This document shows positions 18,940 through 28,989 of a stretch of DNA of 64,000 nucleotides, piece after piece. A model generated the notes under the pieces. That model had not been told where the DNA came from, made no database searches, and saw only the letters and a program-made list of their open reading frames with translations. This stretch comes from Photobacterium carnosum (GTDB taxonomy: Bacteria; Pseudomonadota; Gammaproteobacteria; Enterobacterales; Vibrionaceae): positions 62,001-126,000 of the forward strand of contig NZ_NPIB01000010.1 in the NCBI RefSeq assembly GCF_002849605.1, written 5' to 3'. The translations under genes and the position numbers were made by a program. Every line of letters starts with the position of its first letter. Positions within the stretch are counted from its first letter, which is position 1.

Positions 18940-20724
18940 TTAGTGTTTAATAAAATCTTTCATCGTAATGAATTTAGCTTTAATTGGCTTAGCTTGTGGT
19001 GAGTCATAGCCATAAATATCATTACGCATTTGTAGGTGACCATCTTGATCAACCCATGCTGTTAAGTATACAAAATCAACATCAATACGCTTAGATAAGC
19101 TCACTACTTTATGTTGCTTGGTATCTAGCATTGTTTTAAAGGGTGCAATATTACTGCGATTTTGATAATTAATAACATAATTTGCTAAATCATCAGCACG
19201 CTCAACACGAACACAACCAGAACTTAAGTCTCGCTTATTACGGCTAAATAGACCATGAGCAGGCGTATCATGTAAGAAAATAGCATAATCATTTGGCATT
19301 AAGAATTTCACATTACCCAATGAGTTATGAGGACCAGGACCTTGCTGGAATTCATGAGGGAATGTTTTTGGGTTTACTGTCGCCCAATCAATACTACTTG
19401 GTGAAATAACAGTACGATCACGCCAGCTATTTAGAATCTGCATATTATGCGCTTTCAAGTAATTACGAGAAATTTTCACTTTCGGAATTACATCATGCTG
19501 TTTAATTGTAATTGGCACGTTCCAATATGGATTAACGACCATGGTTGTGATCGCAGATGAGAATAAGTTTGTTGGACGCGTATCACGACCGACAATAACT
19601 TTAGACTCAAAGACTTTTTTACCGTTATCAAATACTTCCAATTTATAGTTTGGAATATTTACCCAGATATGAGCACGCGTATCGTTATGACGATTTAAAG
19701 CAGATAAACGTAAGGTATTCAATGCAAGAACACGCGCAATATCGCTATAAGGCATAACTAACTGTTTAACTGTACCAGGTCCAACAATACCATCAACACT
19801 TAAACCATGGCGTTTTTGGAACGTCTTAATGCTATTAAACATTACACCTGTATTAGTAATTGTTGGCTGGGCTAGCAAATTATCACGATCTGCCTTTGAC
19901 ATATCACCTAAATGATATAAAACTTGGGCAATTTCATGACCATTTGGTAATACAGCACCTTGGCGATATACACTTTTAAAACTTGCTGTTGTTAAAAGAT
20001 GCGGTGCTAAATTTTCAAATTTTTGAATGACTTTTATGGTCGGTTCAAAATCAACATATGTAGGACGGTACATTGTTAATTTAGCCATCGTCATTGGATA
20101 TGCATCATCACCTTTCGCATATTCCAACATGCTATGGGTCATATTGACAGGCTCAGACAAGAATAAAACACTACGATGTTGAGCAATATAATTCTGGAAG
20201 GCACGATAAACATAGTAAGTATCTGTCGCTAATAAATCATAGCCACGTAGATTACCGTCTTGTTCAAGTTGCTTCATTTCAGCTAAACGCTGTGCAATAC
20301 CTGGTAGCATCTTGCTGTCAGCAAGCACTTGTAGTTGTAATGCTAGTTCATTACGTAATGCTACCGTATTCCAAAGAGGATAAAACTTATTTTGTGCATA
20401 AGCTTGTTCTATTTGCGATGCGAAACAAACGTTACTTGTCGTATCACCACATAACATCTTTGTGCTTTGTAAATGCTGATTATTCAATGAAGACCAATCA
20501 ACACTGCCCGTTGTTAACGGTGCTTTTCGCTCATCAACAGCGACTTTAGGCAATATAGTACTAGCGCCTACAATTGGCACATTATTTTGTGCAACAGCAG
20601 CGACATTATGTGGCACAGCAGGACTAACCTCAGCCGCAAAAACACTGCCGGGTACCATCAGCGATAACATTAAGAGTTTACTTACACGTTTAGCAACAAC
20701 ACGTTGAGGATTAAACATCGTCAA
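18940..20724 (-). CDS. L,D-transpeptidase, YcbB/LdtD type (copy 1)
   Basis: 594 residues. An N-terminal signal peptide ends near VPGSVFAAE. It is followed by a helical scaffold domain, a peptidoglycan-binding-like domain (KTFQKRHGLSVDGIVGPGTV) and a C-terminal YkuD catalytic domain with HDTPAHGLFSR and SSGCVRV; Cys504 is the expected nucleophile. The layout matches E. coli LdtD, which makes 3-3 cross-links in the periplasm. Start: TTG at 20724 has AAGGA 5 nt upstream; an ATG two codons later is the alternative. A paralogue lies at 55644-57353. Confidence 0.92.
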   Translation of the reverse strand: MTMFNPQRVVAKRVSKLLMLSLMVPGSVFAAEVSPAVPHNVAAVAQNNVPIVGASTILPKVAVDERKAPLTTGSVDWSSLNNQHLQSTKMLCGDTTSNVCFASQIEQAYAQNKFYPLWNTVALRNELALQLQVLADSKMLPGIAQRLAEMKQLEQDGNLRGYDLLATDTYYVYRAFQNYIAQHRSVLFLSEPVNMTHSMLEYAKGDDAYPMTMAKLTMYRPTYVDFEPTIKVIQKFENLAPHLLTTASFKSVYRQGAVLPNGHEIAQVLYHLGDMSKADRDNLLAQPTITNTGVMFNSIKTFQKRHGLSVDGIVGPGTVKQLVMPYSDIARVLALNTLRLSALNRHNDTRAHIWVNIPNYKLEVFDNGKKVFESKVIVGRDTRPTNLFSSAITTMVVNPYWNVPITIKQHDVIPKVKISRNYLKAHNMQILNSWRDRTVISPSSIDWATVNPKTFPHEFQQGPGPHNSLGNVKFLMPNDYAIFLHDTPAHGLFSRNKRDLSSGCVRVERADDLANYVINYQNRSNIAPFKTMLDTKQHKVVSLSKRIDVDFVYLTAWVDQDGHLQMRNDIYGYDSPQAKPIKAKFITMKDFIKH

Positions 20725-21265
20725 AGCGATCCTTACCTATAAAATAGAACGAAAAACACCATACCTAGCATTACAGCTTATCTTATTGATATGCAATGAC
20801 GGCAATCCATAGTTCATAAAAAACTAACTGGGTATATTTAGACAAATTTTGACAAATGATACAATTCAAAAAATGAAAATTTAAAAATTAATTATGCCAT
20901 ATCATGATTTTTTATCTTAAGAACTACCAGAAAAATAAAATAATCCCTTGATTTAACTGAAATAAAACAAAAATATTTCACTTCACAGCTAAAAAAACAT
21001 TCTTTTATTAAAAACAAATATCAATGTGAAAAAAATAAAAATCTCATTTTTCAGTAGATTATCAGCTCAATAATTAAGCTTTCGAACCTGCCTTACATAA
21101 TATGTTACTAGCAATTTTTAATTATCCCTTTTTTCTTATTCAAAGAATCACATTTCATGGATTTCCATTTAAGAAAAGCAATATTCTTTCTTTTTCACTT
21201 CTGGAAACAATAGGTATACGTTAAATTAGCCACATAAAACCTATGGAGATAAGAAGAACATAACA
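20725..21265. other. Long AT-rich intergenic region between ldt copy 1 and yjjI
   Basis: 541 bp of divergent upstream region, extremely AT-rich. I looked for FNR-type TTGAT-N4-ATCAA sites, expected for an oxygen-sensitive glycyl radical enzyme, and found only half-site resemblances. No ORF or strong hairpin was seen. Its length suggests complex control of yjjI. Confidence 0.5.
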
Positions 21266-22798
21266 ATGACATCACAAACTAAAATTAAAAATATCATTAC
21301 TGATGCAACGTTAAGTACAAAACAAAAAACATTATTTCTGTCATTAGAGGCCGAAGCACTCGTAGATTATATACCAATATCTACCAATGTTGCAGCGGCA
21401 AAAAATGCTGGGATTATTTGTGACATGTTTGAAGGTAATGCTCCTTTCAAGCCTCGATATGTTCTTCCAGATTATGCTAAATTTTTACAGCAAGGTTCAG
21501 AATATCTAGAACTGGCACCTGCGACAAATTTAGATGAAGCCATCAACTTACTGACTATTATTTATCATCATGTACCGTCAGTCACTAATATACCCGTTTA
21601 CCTTGGTCAACTCGATCAAATCTTACTGCCTTTTGTTAGCGACATTAGCGAAGAGGCTCTTTACCGTAAGCTAAAAAACTTCTGGATCATGCTAGATCGC
21701 ACCCTCCCTGATGCCTTTATGCACGTCAACATTGGCCCAACAGACAACATTGTTTGCCGTCTGATTTTAACTATTGATGCCGAACTTAAACAAGTCACAC
21801 CTAATTTAACCTTTATGTATGACCCAACAATCACGCCAGAGAGCCTGCTACAACAAGCCTGTAATAATATCTGTGAGTGCAGTAAGCCACATATCGCTAA
21901 CTATCCAATGTTCTCAGATGCTTTTGGCAAACAAGGATTCGGTATTGTAAGTTGCTATAACTCACTTCCGCTTGCGGGTGGTGCAAACACATTAGTACGT
22001 ATGAGTTTAAAAGAAGTCGCGCTACGTAGTAATAGCATTGACGACTTTCTAACAGCAACCCTGCCATATTACAGTGCATTGATGTTTGAACTTATTGATG
22101 CACGCTCAACTTTCTTACATCAAGAATCAAACTTCTTTGGCGGTTTTTTAACCACCGAAGGTTTAATTTATGAAGATCGATTTGCGCCAATGTTTGGTAT
22201 TTTCAGTATGGCTGAGGCCGTTAATATACTGATGGAGAAATCAGGTTCAACGGCAAAATATGGCCATAATGAAGATGCGAATGCCATCGGATTAAAAATC
22301 AGTGAAACATTAAGTGACATTGTAACAACAACCCCAGTGAAATACGGTTTCAATGGTCGAGCATTATTACACTCGCAAGGGGGTATTAGTTGCGATCACG
22401 ACGTTACACCAGGCATTCGTATTCCTTACGGCACCGAACCGGATCCAGTGGTTCATATTAAGGCGCTAGCAGCACACCATAAATACTATACATCGGGTAT
22501 CAGTGAAATTTTAACGATTGAAGAAACTATCAAGAACAATCCACTCGCATTAGTGCAATTATGTAAAGGTGCATTAGCGTTAGGTTTCCGTGAATTTACG
22601 GCTAACGTTGCCAGCAATGATCTTGTGCGAGTGACTGGTTACATGGTTAAGTTATCTGATATTGCGAAATTCAAACAACAAGGTTCACGAACAAATACAA
22701 CCTGGTTAGGAACTGAAGCATCAGAAAACACACATATTCTAGAGCGCCAACCACGTGTTGTTAGCCGTGAAATGTCACCTGTTTACCCATCAAAATAA
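21266..22798 (+). CDS. yjjI: YjjI family glycyl radical enzyme
   Basis: 510 residues, the size of E. coli YjjI (about 516). The C-terminal glycyl radical loop is LVRVTGYMV with Gly458, matching the RVxGY signature of the superfamily. A mid-protein Cys230 in FGIVSCYNSLPLAGG is the candidate thiyl cysteine. Such enzymes are made in an inactive form, receive a backbone radical from a radical-SAM activase, and work without oxygen; the next gene is that activase, 16 bp downstream. The substrate of YjjI is, to my knowledge, not firmly established. Confidence 0.92.
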   Translation: MTSQTKIKNIITDATLSTKQKTLFLSLEAEALVDYIPISTNVAAAKNAGIICDMFEGNAPFKPRYVLPDYAKFLQQGSEYLELAPATNLDEAINLLTIIYHHVPSVTNIPVYLGQLDQILLPFVSDISEEALYRKLKNFWIMLDRTLPDAFMHVNIGPTDNIVCRLILTIDAELKQVTPNLTFMYDPTITPESLLQQACNNICECSKPHIANYPMFSDAFGKQGFGIVSCYNSLPLAGGANTLVRMSLKEVALRSNSIDDFLTATLPYYSALMFELIDARSTFLHQESNFFGGFLTTEGLIYEDRFAPMFGIFSMAEAVNILMEKSGSTAKYGHNEDANAIGLKISETLSDIVTTTPVKYGFNGRALLHSQGGISCDHDVTPGIRIPYGTEPDPVVHIKALAAHHKYYTSGISEILTIEETIKNNPLALVQLCKGALALGFREFTANVASNDLVRVTGYMVKLSDIAKFKQQGSRTNTTWLGTEASENTHILERQPRVVSREMSPVYPSK

Positions 22799-22814
22799 AT
22801 GAAGAATACCTACT

Positions 22815-23687
22815 ATGATTTCTGCTACCGTCAGCAAAATATTGAACTACTCATGTGTTGATGGGCCAGGTAATCGTATGGTGCTGTTTTTGCAGGGGTG
22901 TAACTACCGCTGCAAAAACTGCCATAATCCACAAACAATTGATATGTGTAATCAATGTGGTGATTGTGTACCAAGCTGCCCAACGCAATCATTGCAACTT
23001 ATCACACAAAACAATAAACCGTTTGTAGTATGGAATATGACGACCTGTACTGAGTGTGATGCATGCTTAACCACGTGTAATAAACAATCAACACCAAAAA
23101 CACACCCGTTAACAGTCACTGATACCTTGGAATTGATCAGAGATAACATATTCTTTATTAATGGCATTACAGTAACAGGGGGTGAAGCAACATTACAGTT
23201 ACCGTATATAATTGCCCTTTTTAAGGCGATTAAATCCGATCCCAGCTTGCAACATCTTAGTTGCATGATCGACAGTAACGGTAGTTTAAGCATTACAGGA
23301 TGGCAATCAGTCTCCCCTTATCTTGATGGGGCGATGATTGATTTAAAAGCATGGAACAATACCACTCATCGGTGGCTAACCGGCCGTGATAATGACCGAG
23401 TATTGGCGAGTATTTCTTGGTTAAGTCAACACCAAAAATTATACGAAGTACGGTTATTGCAAATCCCTGGGATCACCGATTATGAACAATATATCGATGA
23501 CGTTGCAGCTTACTTAACAACCTTAGGTGATGATATCCGTATAAAACTTAATGCGTTTCAACATCATGGTGTAACAGGTGAATCATTAAACTGGGTAACC
23601 TGTAACAAATCCGATATTGAAACATTAGCAATGCAGCTAACCGAACGTAATATCACTAATCTAATTCTGCCAATGGTTTATGTATAA
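22815..23687 (+). CDS. yjjW: YjjW glycyl radical enzyme activase (radical SAM)
   Basis: 290 residues. The radical-SAM cluster motif CNYRCKNC (Cys29, Cys33, Cys36) near the N-terminus is followed by an inserted ferredoxin-like segment with two CX2CX2CX3C sets (Cys45-55 and Cys78-88), as in activases that carry two extra [4Fe-4S] clusters. The SAM-binding TVTGGEAT follows. Predicted role: with SAM and an electron donor it generates the glycyl radical on YjjI. Transcribed with yjjI. Its last 10 bp overlap the 3' end of the convergent LysR gene. Confidence 0.93.
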   Translation: MISATVSKILNYSCVDGPGNRMVLFLQGCNYRCKNCHNPQTIDMCNQCGDCVPSCPTQSLQLITQNNKPFVVWNMTTCTECDACLTTCNKQSTPKTHPLTVTDTLELIRDNIFFINGITVTGGEATLQLPYIIALFKAIKSDPSLQHLSCMIDSNGSLSITGWQSVSPYLDGAMIDLKAWNNTTHRWLTGRDNDRVLASISWLSQHQKLYEVRLLQIPGITDYEQYIDDVAAYLTTLGDDIRIKLNAFQHHGVTGESLNWVTCNKSDIETLAMQLTERNITNLILPMVYV

Positions 23688-24613
23688 CGACCGATTTTAT
23701 GTCCAACCGTTGTAATTTGCTGATACAGCCACCGCAGCGCAGGATCATTCATGCTTGGTTGATACCACACTAAACTGTACCCTACTTGACCATAATTAAA
23801 CGGTAGTTCTTTCATGATCAATGATTGTGCTTGCGCTGCCACTTCTGCCCATTTTTTTGAACAAGTAAACAATAACTCAGTTGTTTTACACAGTGTCGCC
23901 GCAGCACCAAAATCAGCCACATTCACCATGACTTTCCGCTTACGATGTTGCTGAATAAGCTGTATTTCAAAAAATGGCACACTAAGATCATTATCAACAA
24001 TACCAATATGATCATACTGTAAATAATCATCAATCGTCAGTGATTGTGTCACTAACGGGTGTTCAGGTGACATTAAACACACCATTTCATCCGTAAATAA
24101 GGTTTCCCAAACTAAGTTGTTATCGATATTCGGTGGCTGGCTAAGATCATGAGGCAAAATAATAAAATCCAACACCCCTTTTGCTAAACCACTGACACCA
24201 ATATTATCTTTAGACCAAATATCTAACCGAATATTCGGTGCAAGTTTTAATATATGTTCACACAAAGGTGCGGCAATTAATTCAAAGGTGCTTTCTCGCA
24301 TCGACAATGAAAAGCTGCCGGCATAATTAGCAACATCAAACTCTTCCTGAGTCATGATCTGATTCATATCACTGATCATCTGATGCACCATTGGCCCTAA
24401 ACGACGAGCTAATGGTGTTGAAACTAATCGATTACCATTGCGATAAAATAATTCATCATTCAACGTATCACGCAATTGACTCAATGTTTTACTGACTGAC
24501 GATGGGCTGACACAAAGTCGTTGTGCGCACGCAGTCACACTGAGAGTATCTAGCATTACATGTAGAGTAATAAGATGCTTCATGCTAATGCGGGATAGCT
24601 TAATTAAGTCCAT
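23678..24613 (-). CDS. LysR family transcriptional regulator
   Basis: 311 residues. The winged helix-turn-helix at about 15-75 contains LSVTACAQRLCVSPSSVSKTLSQLR; a substrate-binding domain follows from about 95. The variant PSSVSKTL recognition helix is seen in the LeuO/NahR-like group. Convergent with yjjW, overlapping it by 10 bp. The position suggests, but does not show, a link with yjjI-yjjW. Confidence 0.9.
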   Translation of the reverse strand: MDLIKLSRISMKHLITLHVMLDTLSVTACAQRLCVSPSSVSKTLSQLRDTLNDELFYRNGNRLVSTPLARRLGPMVHQMISDMNQIMTQEEFDVANYAGSFSLSMRESTFELIAAPLCEHILKLAPNIRLDIWSKDNIGVSGLAKGVLDFIILPHDLSQPPNIDNNLVWETLFTDEMVCLMSPEHPLVTQSLTIDDYLQYDHIGIVDNDLSVPFFEIQLIQQHRKRKVMVNVADFGAAATLCKTTELLFTCSKKWAEVAAQAQSLIMKELPFNYGQVGYSLVWYQPSMNDPALRWLYQQITTVGHKIGRYT

Positions 24614-24638
24614 TTATTATCTCTAGGATAAAAATAAA

Positions 24639-24671
24639 AAATGCCGATCAATAAACTATCGATAGGCATTT
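24639..24671 (-). terminator. Intrinsic terminator of folE
   Basis: AAATGCC (24639-24645) pairs with GGCATTT (24665-24671), extended by two more pairs after one mismatch. On the minus strand a TTTTTATTTTTA tail follows. Confidence 0.8.
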
Positions 24672-24703
24672 ATATAACAATCATTTATAGCGGTAAATAA
24701 TGC

Positions 24704-25357
24704 TTAACGAATGCCACTTAGAAACTCAGCACGCGTGGCTGGATTTCGTTTGAAAATCCCACCTAAAGCGGTTGTTGTTGTTACGCTAGTTGCATCCATT
24801 ACACCACGTGATTTAACACAATAGTGGGTAGCATCAATAGTAACCGCAACATCTTCACTTTCAAGTAGTGTTTGTAATGCGACTAGAATTTGTTGCGTTA
24901 GACGCTCTTGCACTTGTGGACGCTGAGAAAAGAAGCGCACAATACGATTAATTTTAGATAAACCAATGATCTTACTACGAGGAATATAAGCCACCGTCGC
25001 TTTACCATCAATGGTGATTAAATGATGTTCACAGGTACTGGTTAATGTAATGTCTTTTACACGCACCATTTCATCACAGTGCATTTTATTTTCAATCACT
25101 GTAATTTTAGGGAAATTGGTGTAGTCCAAACCTGAAAAAATCTCATCAACATACATTTTCGCAATGCGATGTGGTGTTTCCACCAGGCTGTCATCCGTCA
25201 GATCTAACGCTAATAACGATAAGATCTCACGCATATGGTATTCAATTTTTTCTTTCTTTTCTTCTCGACTTACAACATCAGCCGTCATCGGGGTTTCTAG
25301 ATCACGGGCGGCTAAGGCGTCACGTACTTGTATTGCAGATACACTTAATGCTGTCAT
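24704..25357 (-). CDS. folE: GTP cyclohydrolase I
   Basis: 217 residues. It converts GTP to 7,8-dihydroneopterin triphosphate, the first step of folate (and queuosine) synthesis. Zinc and active-site residues are visible in LTSTCEHHL and in [18 protein letters not shown]-type sequence ([22 protein letters not shown]) is the standard FolE signature. Divergent from moeA, an order I associate with Vibrionaceae. Confidence 0.96.
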   Translation of the reverse strand: MTALSVSAIQVRDALAARDLETPMTADVVSREEKKEKIEYHMREILSLLALDLTDDSLVETPHRIAKMYVDEIFSGLDYTNFPKITVIENKMHCDEMVRVKDITLTSTCEHHLITIDGKATVAYIPRSKIIGLSKINRIVRFFSQRPQVQERLTQQILVALQTLLESEDVAVTIDATHYCVKSRGVMDATSVTTTTALGGIFKRNPATRAEFLSGIR

Positions 25358-25667
25358 TCTTTTCCTCCAGCTGACCTAGGTAGAATAAAAAAGACATACC
25401 CTTCTGACCTTGCCAGCGCTAAAATCCTTAGCAGAATACCTCCAAATGAGAATAATTTCACCACCAAATTTCTTATGGTCATGCACTTCAAGTGTATTTT
25501 AGTATATTCAATCCCTTACAGCGGTACTCAATAAAGGGTAAACTACACATTAATTAGCAATCTGAACAATACTTAGTAAAAAACTCAGTAAAACAGACAT
25601 TCTCAAACTGAGAATTTTTCAGACCTGCTCACTTTCATTATCATTAATAAATAAAATGGACACGATT
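25358..25667. other. Divergent promoter region folE/moeA
   Basis: 310 bp. At 25599-25619 a small hairpin (ATTCTCA-AAC-TGAGAAT) followed by TTTTT lies in the moeA leader and could act as a weak terminator or operator. I do not see the Moco riboswitch consensus. No other structure is visible. Confidence 0.4.
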
Positions 25668-26903
25668 ATGGGATGCTGCGACGTACCGGGTTTAATGACT
25701 GTTGAAACTGCGTTAGATAATATTATGACTCAAGTTTCACCACTAACGACAATCACCACGGTAGCATTAACTGATGCTATGGGTATGGTGCTTGCTGAAG
25801 ATATTCTTTCCCCTATTAATGTACCGCCTTTTGCTAACTCAGCAATGGATGGCTATGCTCTTCGCGCTGCTGATCTTGAGCATACCGATACTTTAACCAT
25901 GATTGGTAAGTCATTTGCAGGCATTCCTTTTACTGGCACTTGTGAAGCAGGTCAATGTGTTCGTATTATGACTGGCGCTGAAATTCCTGTTGGTACTGAT
26001 GTTGTTATCATGCAAGAAGAAACACATGTTGATGGCAATAGCATTCAGTTTACGATCAAGCCAAAAGCAAACGACAACATTCGTCCAGTTGGTGATGATG
26101 TCCATTACGGTGAAACAGTTTTAGTAAAAGGTACACGTCTAACTGCACGTGAAATGCCATTACTCGCATCATTAGGCATTGCTTCTTTCGCGGTATATCG
26201 TCGTCCTAAAGTGGCTTTTTTCTCAACCGGTGATGAATTACGCCCTGTAGGTGAAACACTTGCAGCGGGTCAAATTTACGATAGCAACCGTTATGGTATG
26301 AAAGCGTTATTAGAGAAATTCGGTTGTGATGTGTTGGATCTTGGTATTATTCCTGATTGCCCAGAGAAACTACGCCAAGCCTTTATAACTGCATCAACAG
26401 ACGCTGATGTTGTGGTTACATCGGGTGGTGTTAGTGTTGGCGAAGCAGATTACACCAAAGATATTTTAGACCAAGAAGGCAAAATTGGTTTCTGGAAGAT
26501 TGCCATGAAACCGGGCAAGCCATTTGCGTTTGGTACGATTAACAATGCATGGTTCTGTGGTCTTCCTGGTAATCCGGTATCTGCAATGCTGACCCTCTAT
26601 CAATTAGTGCAGCCTATGCTGGCAAAACTAGCGGGTCATAGCCAATATCAACCCCCTGTTCGTTTACAAGCCAAAGCAACCTCAATGTTTAAAAAACGCC
26701 CAGGACGTACTGACTTCCAACGTGGTATTTATAACATTAATAACGATGGTCAATTTGAAGTAACAACAACTGGCAATCAAGGTTCTGGTGCATTTAGTTC
26801 AATGCACCATGCCAACTGTTTCGTCGTGCTAGAGCTAGATCGTGGTCGTGTTGAAGCAGGTGAATTAGTAACCATTGAAATGTTTAACCACACCATGTAC
26901 TAA
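25668..26903 (+). CDS. moeA: Molybdopterin molybdenumtransferase MoeA
   Basis: 411 residues from the ATG at 25668 (MGCCDVPGLM), preferred because a GGA lies 7 nt upstream and the E. coli homologue aligns better; an ATG at 25656 has no ribosome site. MoeA inserts molybdate into adenylylated molybdopterin. Visible marks: SAMDGYA, the MTGAEIPVGTD motif, the MoCF-binding stretch STGDELRPVGE and TSGGVSVGEADYTK, and LPGNPVSAM. First gene of moeA-moeB-glutaredoxin; moeB starts 120 bp later. Confidence 0.95.
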   Translation: MGCCDVPGLMTVETALDNIMTQVSPLTTITTVALTDAMGMVLAEDILSPINVPPFANSAMDGYALRAADLEHTDTLTMIGKSFAGIPFTGTCEAGQCVRIMTGAEIPVGTDVVIMQEETHVDGNSIQFTIKPKANDNIRPVGDDVHYGETVLVKGTRLTAREMPLLASLGIASFAVYRRPKVAFFSTGDELRPVGETLAAGQIYDSNRYGMKALLEKFGCDVLDLGIIPDCPEKLRQAFITASTDADVVVTSGGVSVGEADYTKDILDQEGKIGFWKIAMKPGKPFAFGTINNAWFCGLPGNPVSAMLTLYQLVQPMLAKLAGHSQYQPPVRLQAKATSMFKKRPGRTDFQRGIYNINNDGQFEVTTTGNQGSGAFSSMHHANCFVVLELDRGRVEAGELVTIEMFNHTMY

Positions 26904-27023
26904 TTAATGATTAATGTCTTAGCTGCTCAGTAATATATAAATAAAGGGCTAATATATTAACCGCTGAGTGTGATCTTAAATAACGTGTGCTCGAATAAAT
27001 AGCTAATAACGGTAATTTCACTT

Positions 27024-27791
27024 ATGACAACACAACAACACGCCAACGCTGAATTATCAGATCAAGAAATGCTGCGTTATAACCGTCAGATTATTCTGCG
27101 CCAATTTGATTTTGAAGGCCAAGAAGCATTAAAAGCATCATCGATGTTAATTTTGGGTGCGGGTGGTTTAGGCTGTGCATCTTCGCAATACCTAGCAGCT
27201 GCAGGTGTAGGGAAAATCACCCTGATTGATGATGATAAAGTTGAAATTTCTAATTTACAGCGCCAAGTTTTGCATACTGATGCGACTGTCGGCATGCTCA
27301 AAGTTGAATCGGCCAAACAAGCATTAACAGCAATAAACCCTTATTTAACCGTTGAGACTATCGCTAAACGATTAACCGATGAAGAGTTACTACCACTTAT
27401 TAAACAGCACAACTTAGTGTTGGATTGCTGTGATAACGTTGATACCCGTAACCAGCTAAATCGCTTATGCTTTGAGACTAAAACACCATTAGTTTCTGGT
27501 GCGGCTATTCGAATGGAAGGCCAAATAAGTGTTTATAGTTATCGTGATGGAGAGCCTTGCTACCAATGTCTGAGTGCCCTTTTTGGTCAGCAAACATTAA
27601 CTTGTGTTGAGGCTGGCATTATGTCACCTGTTGTCGGTATTGTTGGCGCAGTACAAGCCATGGAAGCAATAAAAGTGGCCACCAATGTTGGCACGCCATT
27701 AACGGGTAAAATCTTGATGCTCGATGCTATGAGCATGAGTTGGCGCGAGATGAAACTAATGCAACAGCCAAGCTGTCCTGTATGTGGCTAA
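27024..27791 (+). CDS. moeB: Molybdopterin-synthase adenylyltransferase MoeB
   Basis: 255 residues. It adenylates the C-terminus of MoaD so that sulfur can be added. The ATP-binding Rossmann loop is GAGGLGCASSQYLAAAGVG (about 46-64), followed by the E1-type IDDDKVEISNLQRQ. The structural zinc site is formed by CYQC in the middle and CPVC at the C-terminus. No rhodanese domain, as in E. coli MoeB. In the same unit as moeA. Confidence 0.95.
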   Translation: MTTQQHANAELSDQEMLRYNRQIILRQFDFEGQEALKASSMLILGAGGLGCASSQYLAAAGVGKITLIDDDKVEISNLQRQVLHTDATVGMLKVESAKQALTAINPYLTVETIAKRLTDEELLPLIKQHNLVLDCCDNVDTRNQLNRLCFETKTPLVSGAAIRMEGQISVYSYRDGEPCYQCLSALFGQQTLTCVEAGIMSPVVGIVGAVQAMEAIKVATNVGTPLTGKILMLDAMSMSWREMKLMQQPSCPVCG

Positions 27792-27812
27792 TAGAGTAAT
27801 GAATTAATTATT

Positions 27813-28046
27813 ATGAAACGTATTACCCTATTTACTCAAAAAAATTGCGCGCATTGTAAAGATGCTCAGCAGTATATGAAAACAAAAAGTTATCCATTTC
27901 GTTTAGTCGATGTGGCAAGCCCACAAGGTAGAAAAGAATTAAGTCGAACCGGCGCTCGCTCGGTCCCTGTTATAAAAATTGGGGATAGTGTGCTTATGGG
28001 CTGGAATATGACCAAATTCGAAAAACTATTGCACGACAACGATTAA
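27813..28046 (+). CDS. Small glutaredoxin-like protein
   Basis: 77 residues with a thioredoxin fold. Active site CAHC (Cys12 and Cys15), cis-Pro segment ARSVPVIKIGD, and GW at the end of the last strand. It resembles NrdH/GrxC-type proteins but is shorter. It follows moeB after 21 bp and shares its terminator, so a thiol role in sulfur or Moco handling is possible, though not demonstrated. Confidence 0.85.
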   Translation: MKRITLFTQKNCAHCKDAQQYMKTKSYPFRLVDVASPQGRKELSRTGARSVPVIKIGDSVLMGWNMTKFEKLLHDND

Positions 28047-28068
28047 TATAACCATAATAAAAATGCAT

Positions 28069-28116
28069 AAAAAAACCGACATTCTTAACTATTTCTAGTT
28101 AAATGTCGGTTTTTTT
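28069..28116 (+). terminator. Intrinsic terminator of the moe operon
   Basis: Stem ACCGACAT (28075-28082) with ATGTCGGT (28103-28110), a 2-nt bulge, then TTAACT with AGTTAA, ending in eight T. The A run upstream makes it usable by the convergent CvfB-like gene as well. Confidence 0.92.
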
Positions 28117-28146
28117 TATTTTCACTAATTGTGATATTAGTAGTGA

Positions 28147-28989
28147 TTAATCGTTGTCGTTAAGACGAATACCGTCTTTTTCAATCACAATTAAACCTTT
28201 CTTATACAGGCCACCAATCGTCTTTTTAAACGTTGCTTTACTGGTACGGAATACACGGAAAATATCTTCAGGGCTAGATTTATCACTAACAGGAATAAAG
28301 CCACCTTTGATTTCTAACGAGGTTAGAATTTTATCCGCTAAATCGTCAACTTTACCTAGACCTACTTTTTGTAGTGATAGGTTAATTTTACCATCTGGAC
28401 GAATTTCTTGAATATACGCTTTTAGTTGCTTACCAATAAACAGTTTACCGAACGCTTCTGTTTTAAAGAATAAACCCCAATGCTCACCATCAATAACAGC
28501 TTTGTAACCAAGTTCTGTTGTTTCAGCGATAAGGACTTGTACTTCTTGACCTACTTTATAATTAGCAGGCGTAAGATCAAGGAAGCGGTTAAACTTAGTT
28601 GAGCCAACGATACGGCCAGATGCGCGATCCGTGTAAACACGCACCATCACTTCTTCACCTTCTTCTAAGCGACGACGTTGTTCACTAAATGGAATAAGTA
28701 GGTCTTTACGTAAACCCCAATCTGCAAATGCACCAATAGGGGTTGCACCAACAATACGTAATTTAGCAAAACCACCCACTTCAACTAATGGTTCGTCAGT
28801 GGTTGCAATCACTTCATCTTCAGAGTCAAAGTAAATGAAAACTTTAAGCTTGTCACCGAGCTTAGTACCTGCTGGCATAGTGTTTTTTGGTAACAAAATA
28901 TTACCGAAATCATCACCACCATTAAGGAACACACCAAAATCTACTAATTTGATAACTTCTAATGTGTTGTATTGTCCAATTTTAATCAT
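28147..28989 (-). CDS. CvfB-like S1 RNA-binding protein
   Basis: 280 residues with repeated S1-type OB folds (about 1-60, 65-130, 140-210) and a C-terminal winged helix (about 225-275, ending KKGLIVIEKDGIRL). This architecture is that of CvfB (YitL), a cytosolic RNA-binding protein that affects virulence factor expression in Staphylococcus; its role in gammaproteobacteria is not known. Monocistronic. Confidence 0.88.
   Translation of the reverse strand: MIKIGQYNTLEVIKLVDFGVFLNGGDDFGNILLPKNTMPAGTKLGDKLKVFIYFDSEDEVIATTDEPLVEVGGFAKLRIVGATPIGAFADWGLRKDLLIPFSEQRRRLEEGEEVMVRVYTDRASGRIVGSTKFNRFLDLTPANYKVGQEVQVLIAETTELGYKAVIDGEHWGLFFKTEAFGKLFIGKQLKAYIQEIRPDGKINLSLQKVGLGKVDDLADKILTSLEIKGGFIPVSDKSSPEDIFRVFRTSKATFKKTIGGLYKKGLIVIEKDGIRLNDND

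Noticed and set aside
20725..21265. FNR sites for anaerobic control of yjjI
   Set aside because: Only half-site matches to TTGAT-N4-ATCAA; none complete enough to report.
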